From Bacillota bacterium (GTDB lineage: Bacteria > Bacillota > Clostridia > Christensenellales > Pumilibacteraceae), in contig WQSV01000015.1 of NCBI GenBank assembly GCA_009787685.1, positions 1 through 16,332 on the forward strand: a stretch of 16,332 nucleotides of DNA. The letters run 5' to 3'. The notes below the pieces were generated by a model. That model was not told the DNA's origin. It saw only the letters and a program-made list of their open reading frames with translations, and ran no database searches. This document shows, one piece after another, positions 11,825 through 16,332 of the stretch. How positions within the stretch are numbered: the stretch's first letter is position 1; each line of letters begins with the position of its first letter. The translations under genes and the position numbers were made by a program.

Positions 11825-14227
11825 CTACTTGGAAACAAACCTCGCAACAACAACGGTGCTGTCATCGCGTATTCCTTTTTTTGTTGCGTCCATCAAAACA
11901 GCTTCCGCAATTGATTTGGGATTCGTGCTTTCAATGTTATTAATCATCGCAGCGAGTGCGTCACCTTCATATGCATCTGATATTCCATCGCTCGTTAACA
12001 CTAAAGTGTCACCTATGTCAAGCGGTATTTTTGTCACAACTGGCTCAAGCTGATTAACTCCAAGTGGAAGAGAGGATCCTGTTATTTTTTTAATACCCTC
12101 TTTTGTTTTGATATAGGACGGCGGAGATGCCATTTTGATTATTTCAATCGTCGCTTCTTTCAAGTCAACAATTGAAATATCAAGACAACAAATAACCTCT
12201 TCGCTTGTCAAATTCAACATTCTGCCAACGCTTGAAAAAACTATTTCATGAGAGAATCCTGCTTTATAGAAATTTTCAACTAGATTTAAAACAGAACTTG
12301 AAACTTCTTGCGCCTTTTTTCCAGACCCCATGCCATCACAAAGAGCAATCAACATTCTATGATTGTCAAGTTTCAAAAAAGAATGTGTGTCACCATTATG
12401 TAAATGTGGAGTTTGAAGTGTGGAGTTTGAAGTTGAAGTTGATGTCAAATTATCTTTTTCTTCAATCTTCACTTTTAATTCTTCACTCTTAAATTTTGGG
12501 ACACTCAGTGTTGAAAACACAACATCGTATGGTGGAGCAGGCTTCAAAGTCACTGCGCAAAAGTGAGCAATGGTTGTGTCTGATATTTCGAATATTTTGT
12601 GATAAGACTTTAGTGCGAAGCTCACCGATTTCTCAATTGCTTTTTCGTCAAGAGTGTCCCTGCGGATTATCAAGACGACCGCGTCGCTTGCAATAATCGT
12701 GCAAGTGCAATAAACCCCCTTAAAATTCAATTCTTGTTTGAGAATTTTTTCTCTGTCACCATCAAAAAACTGCGTCTTCAAATTGTCTTGAGCAAGGTTT
12801 TTCAAAAGAACATCAACGCCGTTGAGTTGTTTTGTCATGAGAACTCTCGCCATTTCTGTTGCTTCATTTTTGAGTTTTACTTCTTTAACAATATTTGCTA
12901 TGTCGCGAGAAGCGGAAACCACTTTTGAAAGATTTGTGCAATTGTCAATTATTGGACTTGCCAAGTCCTTGATTTGAAGCCCGTCTTTTTTGTGAGTGCT
13001 TTTTAGCATTCTGTCAAGTTCGGTGAAAAAATTTTTGTTTGATGAACACTTTTCAAAACTCTCACAATGGGCGCAACACATATTAACAAAATTCACCTCT
13101 TTAAGTTTCTTCTCGATCGAAGATACTTCATTGTTTGAAAGATAGGCAAGGTGAGAAAAGATGTTTGCATAGTTCAAAATATTAATCGCCGCATCGGAAC
13201 GAAACTTGTTTATCATATGTCTTGCCCCTTCTTTCTCATGAGATGAAAAAAAATTGTTCTTGAGGCTTTTGAGTCCCTTTGACGGCAAAATGACAAACAA
13301 AATTGCCCCCGATGCAATAGCGATTGCTTGCATTGTGAATTCTGGAAGCGCCGTGTTGAAATAAAACAAAAACAAAATACTCAAAACGACACCCGCAAGT
13401 GCTGAGAATATTTTGTGGTTGTTTGAAAATACTGAGGCAATGAAAGCAGTCAAAACAAGCACACTCAAAGTCATGACTTCAAAGTGAATCAATCCTCTCC
13501 CAAGCCCTAGTGAAAACGCGACTATTAGAGACGGAGAAAGTCCCATGACATAAGAAACGAACAAAACAAGAGCAAATGCAAGCGCTAAATATAGTGGAAA
13601 CGAAAAAACCTCTAGCCTTGCAAGACCCAGCCCAAAAACAACTAGCATTGTGCAAAGACAAAAAAATTGAGTTGGAAGGAGTCGAAAGCGAAGTTTTTCA
13701 CGGAGTATTATTGATGACGCGTGGAGAACACAAACACAAAATACTATTGAAACAAAAAGAGAAAGAGGAATCAAAAGCGGTGGCAAATTAAGGTTGTCAA
13801 AAAGTCTAATCCCAAGATAGACCGCAACTGCTATGACTGAAAAAATACACTTTAGAGAAATTATGACTGTTCGTTTGTTTGTAATTTTTCCTTCCGTGAT
13901 GTCATTTTCATCCCGAGCTTCTAGTTTCTTGTTGATAAAAAAATGTGTGACCATCACAGCAGTCGCAGCAACGCTCCCAAGCGCTGTGAAAAGAGTTGGC
14001 GACGAGAGAACACTCGCCGCGACAAAAACTGGCGCGAGAACAAAATGCTTTTGCTTTAAAAGCATTAACGCAACAAATGCAGCAACCGAAAAACCGCGAA
14101 CACCAAAGAATTCCGCAAAACCACAAAACAACAAAAAAAGAAATATCGCAACAAATTTTGCAACATTTCTGACTATTGATTGGCTTTTTCCTTGTTTCAC
14201 CGTTTCCATAGACTTCCATGTTAACAT
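11825..14227 (-). CDS. spoIIE: stage II sporulation protein E (SpoIIE), sigma-F-activating phosphatase
   Basis: SpoIIE dephosphorylates SpoIIAA at the polar septum and so activates sigma-F in the forespore. The 800-residue protein has about ten hydrophobic membrane segments between residues 25 and 325, a central regulatory region with a cysteine cluster (CCAHCESFEKCSS), and a C-terminal PP2C phosphatase domain with the metal motifs CDGMGSGKKA (about 630), LTSDGISDAYEG and GIRDDSTVVVARF. This length and order are typical. Between VFSTLSVPK and NGDTHSFLKL lies an extra 30 or so residues (about 578-608) encoded by palindromic heptamer DNA. The first ATG (14227) lacks a ribosome site; a second ATG six codons later (METVKQ) has only a weak GGAAG. 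Its presence marks the organism as an endospore former. Confidence 0.95.
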   Translation of the reverse strand: MLTWKSMETVKQGKSQSIVRNVAKFVAIFLFLLFCGFAEFFGVRGFSVAAFVALMLLKQKHFVLAPVFVAASVLSSPTLFTALGSVAATAVMVTHFFINKKLEARDENDITEGKITNKRTVIISLKCIFSVIAVAVYLGIRLFDNLNLPPLLIPLSLFVSIVFCVCVLHASSIILREKLRFRLLPTQFFCLCTMLVVFGLGLARLEVFSFPLYLALAFALVLFVSYVMGLSPSLIVAFSLGLGRGLIHFEVMTLSVLVLTAFIASVFSNNHKIFSALAGVVLSILFLFYFNTALPEFTMQAIAIASGAILFVILPSKGLKSLKNNFFSSHEKEGARHMINKFRSDAAINILNYANIFSHLAYLSNNEVSSIEKKLKEVNFVNMCCAHCESFEKCSSNKNFFTELDRMLKSTHKKDGLQIKDLASPIIDNCTNLSKVVSASRDIANIVKEVKLKNEATEMARVLMTKQLNGVDVLLKNLAQDNLKTQFFDGDREKILKQELNFKGVYCTCTIIASDAVVLIIRRDTLDEKAIEKSVSFALKSYHKIFEISDTTIAHFCAVTLKPAPPYDVVFSTLSVPKFKSEELKVKIEEKDNLTSTSTSNSTLQTPHLHNGDTHSFLKLDNHRMLIALCDGMGSGKKAQEVSSSVLNLVENFYKAGFSHEIVFSSVGRMLNLTSEEVICCLDISIVDLKEATIEIIKMASPPSYIKTKEGIKKITGSSLPLGVNQLEPVVTKIPLDIGDTLVLTSDGISDAYEGDALAAMINNIESTNPKSIAEAVLMDATKKGIRDDSTVVVARFVSK
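12406..12494. repeat. in-frame palindromic heptamer element in spoIIE
   Basis: The left arm is the perfect double unit GTGGAGTTTGAAGT twice (12406-12433), then TGAAGTT and GATGTCAAATTA. The right arm is CTTCAAT, CTTCACT, TTTAATT, CTTCACT, CTTAAAT (12460-12494). The inner sequence GATGTCAAATTATC matches GATGTTAAATTAGG of the intergenic element at 11595-11608 in 11-12 of 14 positions. The encoded peptide contains SEELKVKIEEKD and the low-complexity TSTSTSNST. Confidence 0.85.
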
Positions 14228-14254
14228 GCTAAAGACTATATTTTTTTGGAAAAA

Positions 14255-14288
14255 ACTATATTAATTTGTCTTTTTTTCCCACCATCAA
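14255..14288 (-). promoter_or_regulatory. candidate spoIIE promoter with a 22-bp spacer
   Basis: TTGATG (14288-14283) and TATAGT (14260-14255) are separated by 22 bp on the minus strand. In Bacillus, Spo0A-activated sigma-A promoters such as spoIIG and spoIIE have unusually wide spacers of this size. A TTTGTC half match to a 0A box (14265-14270, plus strand) lies in the spacer. A second TATAGT (14240-14235) ends 7 bases before the ATG. AT-rich DNA makes chance matches likely. Confidence 0.25.
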
Positions 14289-14312
14289 TCTATCTTGTAG
14301 TATTAATCAGCA

Positions 14313-14327
14313 TGAACAGCATGTTCA
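14313..14327. promoter_or_regulatory. perfect palindrome upstream of spoIIE (possible operator)
   Basis: TGAACA and TGTTCA flank a 3-base centre about 90 bases upstream of spoIIE. It resembles a dimeric repressor site. Its GAAC-to-GTTC spacing is 5, not the 4 expected for a Gram-positive LexA box. No T run follows, so it is not a terminator. Confidence 0.3.
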
Positions 14328-14386
14328 CGAAACCAACTTGTCGTTGCAAGTTTTTGTGAAAATAACACAAATATTCAAAAAATCAC

Positions 14387-14437
14387 AAAAAAAGAGCGAA
14401 TAACGTCACATAAAAAAATATGTTCTTTACTCGCTCT
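14387..14437 (-). terminator. terminator of the 233-aa membrane protein gene
   Basis: On the minus strand AGAGCGAGTAA (14437-14427) pairs with TTATTCGCTCT (14403-14393), an 11-bp stem with one G-U pair, followed by about seven T residues. The loop contains a further ACATA/TATGT mini-hairpin. It begins 6 bases after the stop codon. Confidence 0.8.
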
Positions 14438-14442
14438 CATAT

Positions 14443-15144
14443 TTATTTCCGTCTTATTTCAATCAACTCCATGCTTCCTCCTGAATTCTCTCGATAGAGT
14501 TCCAATCGATCAGAATATTCAAAAATCAAAATGTCCTCTGCCATTCTTGTTCGAAATATCATCGGCTCTTCTTCACTCTCACTTCGTTGCATCAACCCAC
14601 CACCACTATTAAGATATGGCTTTTCTTCTTCAACTTGTCCATTCAAACTTCCCAAATACTTTCCACTTCCCCCTCCAAGTGACGGGTGATTCGCACTCCC
14701 TTCTAGCTTGTATTTTCTGTCAAGATCAGAATAGTCTTCATCATAATACCTCGCCCTTTCACGATATGATGGAATGTATTCAATGTCTTCCTCTCTAATT
14801 CTTCGAACTCGTCTTCTCTCCCTGTCTTCCTCTTCCTCACTTCTCTCCTCATCTTCATCCACGCGCTTCACATCTCTCTTTTTCACCTTTGAATTTTCTT
14901 TTGCTCTGTCTCTCCTGTCTTTTTTGAAAAGTCTTATGCCCCATGTGACAATGAATAAAAATGCACTCACCAAAATCAAAATAAGTAAAAACGCATCTTC
15001 TGTTATGTCCCACCAAATGACCGCTGCTAGAAAAAAGAGTATAGCAAAAATTGCGGACGCGGCGAGACCTGTCACCCGCACCACCAAGGCAAGAAGTTGA
15101 ACAAACATCTTGACTATTTTTCCAAGTAGCGAGAGAATTATCAT
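14443..15144 (-). CDS. hypothetical two-pass membrane protein with long charged cytoplasmic tail
   Basis: I do not recognise a family in these 233 residues. The N-terminus has two hydrophobic segments (about 12-45, including LAASAIFAILFFLAAVIWW, and about 50-68, LLILILVSAFLFIVTWGI). They are followed by a basic stretch (RLFKKDRRDRAKE) that should keep the rest in the cytoplasm. Residues about 85-140 are extremely charged (EDEERSEEEEDRERRRVRR) with several tyrosines, then comes a glycine- and serine-rich linker and a C-terminal segment with beta character (DILIFEYSDRLELYREN). No ribosome site precedes the ATG at 15144; a later start at MFVQLL is possible. It lies between serS and spoIIE with its own terminator. 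A role in division or sporulation is conceivable from position only. Confidence 0.7.
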   Translation of the reverse strand: MIILSLLGKIVKMFVQLLALVVRVTGLAASAIFAILFFLAAVIWWDITEDAFLLILILVSAFLFIVTWGIRLFKKDRRDRAKENSKVKKRDVKRVDEDEERSEEEEDRERRRVRRIREEDIEYIPSYRERARYYDEDYSDLDRKYKLEGSANHPSLGGGSGKYLGSLNGQVEEEKPYLNSGGGLMQRSESEEEPMIFRTRMAEDILIFEYSDRLELYRENSGGSMELIEIRRK

Positions 15145-15153
15145 TTGTTTATT

Positions 15154-15237
15154 TAGTGTGTAGTTTGCAGTTTGGAATTAAGGTAAAATTGATTTTATCA
15201 TTAACTCCAAACTCCACTCTTCATATTCCACACTCTC
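15154..15237. repeat. intergenic palindromic heptamer element between serS and the 233-aa gene
   Basis: The left arm reads TAGTGTG, TAGTTTG, CAGTTTG, GAATTAA (15154-15181). The right arm reads AACTCCA twice, CTCTTCA, TATTCCA, CACTCTC (15203-15237). The arms are imperfect inverse complements (AGTTTGGAATTAA against TTAACTCCAAACT) around a 20-base loop. The right arm touches the serS stop codon. Confidence 0.75.
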
Positions 15238-16332
15238 TACTTTATTATTTCCGCTCCAACATAGGGAACCAAAACTTTTGGCACAGTCACACTTCCGTCC
15301 TCATTTTGATAGTTTTCGATTATTGCAGCGAGCGCTCTTCCAACAGCAATTCCAGAACCATTAAGGGTGTGAACAAACGCGGACTTTCCTTCTTTTGACT
15401 TGAACTTAACATTAATTCTTCTTGATTGGAAATCCGAAAAACATGAGCATGAAGAAATTTCAACATACCTGTCATAAGACGGCATCCAAACTTCAATGTC
15501 ATAGGTCTTGCATGATGAAAACCCAATATCGCCTGTGCAAAGTTGAGAAACACGATATGGCAACTCCAACAGTTTCAAAATGCGTTCAGCATCCACCGTC
15601 AATTTCTCCAATTCGTCCATTGATTTTTCTGGATGAGCAAACTTGACAAGTTCGACTTTATTGAATTGGTGAACTCTAATTAGTCCTCTTGTGTCACGTC
15701 CAGCCGCACCTGCTTCTGCTCGGAAACACGCGGTGTAGGCTGTCAAACAAACGGGCAAACTCTCTTCAGCGATTGTTTCGTTTCGAAACATGTTCGTCAC
15801 TGGAACTTCAGCAGTCGGAGCAAGAAAATAGTTTGTGTCTTTCACTGCAAACGCGTCATCCTCAAACTTCGGCAATTGTCCTGTTCCCGTCATGCTCTCG
15901 CGATTAATCAAAAATGGCGGAAAAACTTCTTCATAGCCATTTTTCAAGTGAGTATCAAGCATAAAGTTAATCAAAGCACGCTCCAATGTCGCACCCATTT
16001 TTCTTGTCATGACAAATCTTGAACCAGCAACTTTTGTCGCTCTTTCAATGTCCAAAATGCCAAGTTTTTCCCCGATTTCCCAATGTGGCTTCGGCAAAAA
16101 TTTGAATTTTGTCGGCTTCAAATACTCTCTTTCAACTTTGTTGTCTTCTTCCGACTTTCCAACCACAACAGATGAATGTGGCAAATTTGGAATAGTCAAA
16201 ACGACATCTTTAAGATCTTTTTCAACCTGCGAGAGTTCTTCATCAAACGCTTTAATTCGGACATTGACCTCTTGCATTTCGCTAATCAAGCCTTGAGCAT
16301 CCTTTTTCTCACGCTTCAATTTCGCAACCTCT
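15237..16332 (-). CDS. serS: seryl-tRNA synthetase, N-terminus beyond right edge
   Basis: SerRS charges tRNA-Ser, such as the one encoded in this window, with serine. The visible 364 residues begin in the second helix of the N-terminal tRNA-binding coiled coil (EVAKLKREKKDAQ) and contain all class II motifs: motif 1 region GSRFVMTRKMGATLERALINF, the serine pocket TAEVPVTNMF, motif 2 CFRAEAGAAGRDTRGLIRVHQF with KVELVKF, SSCSCFSDFQSRR, and motif 3 NGSGIAVGRALAAIIENYQ. It ends with VLVPYVGAEII. About 60 N-terminal residues are missing because the gene runs off the window; the frame is open to 16331 and the TTG at 16319 is not its true start. The 3' end abuts a heptamer element. Confidence 0.97.
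   Translation of the reverse strand, partial: EVAKLKREKKDAQGLISEMQEVNVRIKAFDEELSQVEKDLKDVVLTIPNLPHSSVVVGKSEEDNKVEREYLKPTKFKFLPKPHWEIGEKLGILDIERATKVAGSRFVMTRKMGATLERALINFMLDTHLKNGYEEVFPPFLINRESMTGTGQLPKFEDDAFAVKDTNYFLAPTAEVPVTNMFRNETIAEESLPVCLTAYTACFRAEAGAAGRDTRGLIRVHQFNKVELVKFAHPEKSMDELEKLTVDAERILKLLELPYRVSQLCTGDIGFSSCKTYDIEVWMPSYDRYVEISSCSCFSDFQSRRINVKFKSKEGKSAFVHTLNGSGIAVGRALAAIIENYQNEDGSVTVPKVLVPYVGAEIIK

Noticed and set aside
13833..14264. Plus-strand 143-aa open frame opposite spoIIE
   Set aside because: It is antisense to the membrane segments of spoIIE, which is unambiguous in the other strand.
14313..14327. LexA (SOS) box upstream of spoIIE
   Set aside because: The palindrome has GAAC-N5-GTTC spacing, not the N4 of Gram-positive LexA sites.
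9894..15237. Regular short repeats considered as CRISPR
   Set aside because: Units are 7 bp in direct tandem without spacers, and no cas gene is present.

Overview
The window looks like chromosomal DNA of a low-GC, spore-forming Firmicute, most likely a clostridial lineage. The reasons are an AT-rich sequence, strong Shine-Dalgarno sites on many genes, consensus TTGACA/TATAAT promoters, and a full-length spoIIE beside the housekeeping genes secA, glmM and serS. Every confident protein gene except two small ones near 1.4-1.9 kb lies on the minus strand.

Positions 1-2034 are a graveyard of mobile DNA. They hold a frameshifted coding relic at the edge, the C-terminal part of a large serine recombinase without its catalytic domain, a fragment resembling the C-terminal part of a phage-type RNA polymerase beta subunit joined to it head to head, and a pair of overlapping small genes ending in an attenuator-like terminator. 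Positions 2035-5924 are a compact island of about 3.8 kb bounded by 97-bp direct repeats. The right repeat contains the 3' end and terminator of an intact tRNA-Ser(UGA) gene; the left repeat carries only the last 12 bases of the tRNA plus the terminator. Inside is one minus-strand operon with a near-consensus promoter, a structured leader and a 15-codon leader ORF. It encodes a 94-aa polymorphic-toxin-like protein, a CPCC-like zinc-ribbon protein, an immunity-like protein, a DUF4417 protein and an HNH nuclease-like protein. The most economical reading is a tRNA-targeted integrative cargo island with an orphan toxin-immunity cassette plus an HNH/DUF4417 pair; the operon's function is inference.

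Positions 6002-16332 are the conserved backbone: a small lipoprotein, secA (preprotein translocase ATPase), glmM (phosphoglucosamine mutase, cell-wall precursor supply), spoIIE (forespore sigma-F phosphatase), an unknown two-pass membrane protein, and serS (seryl-tRNA synthetase, cut by the right edge).

The most unusual signal in the backbone is a family of palindromic elements built from tandem 7-bp units (GGAGTNN / CTTCACT-type arms). They sit in intergenic gaps and also, in frame, inside spoIIE and glmM, where they encode similar low-complexity peptides. This resembles the in-frame palindromic elements known from Rickettsia combined with the heptanucleotide repeats known from cyanobacteria. 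A second, unrelated intergenic repeat of about 85 bp occurs on both sides of glmM.
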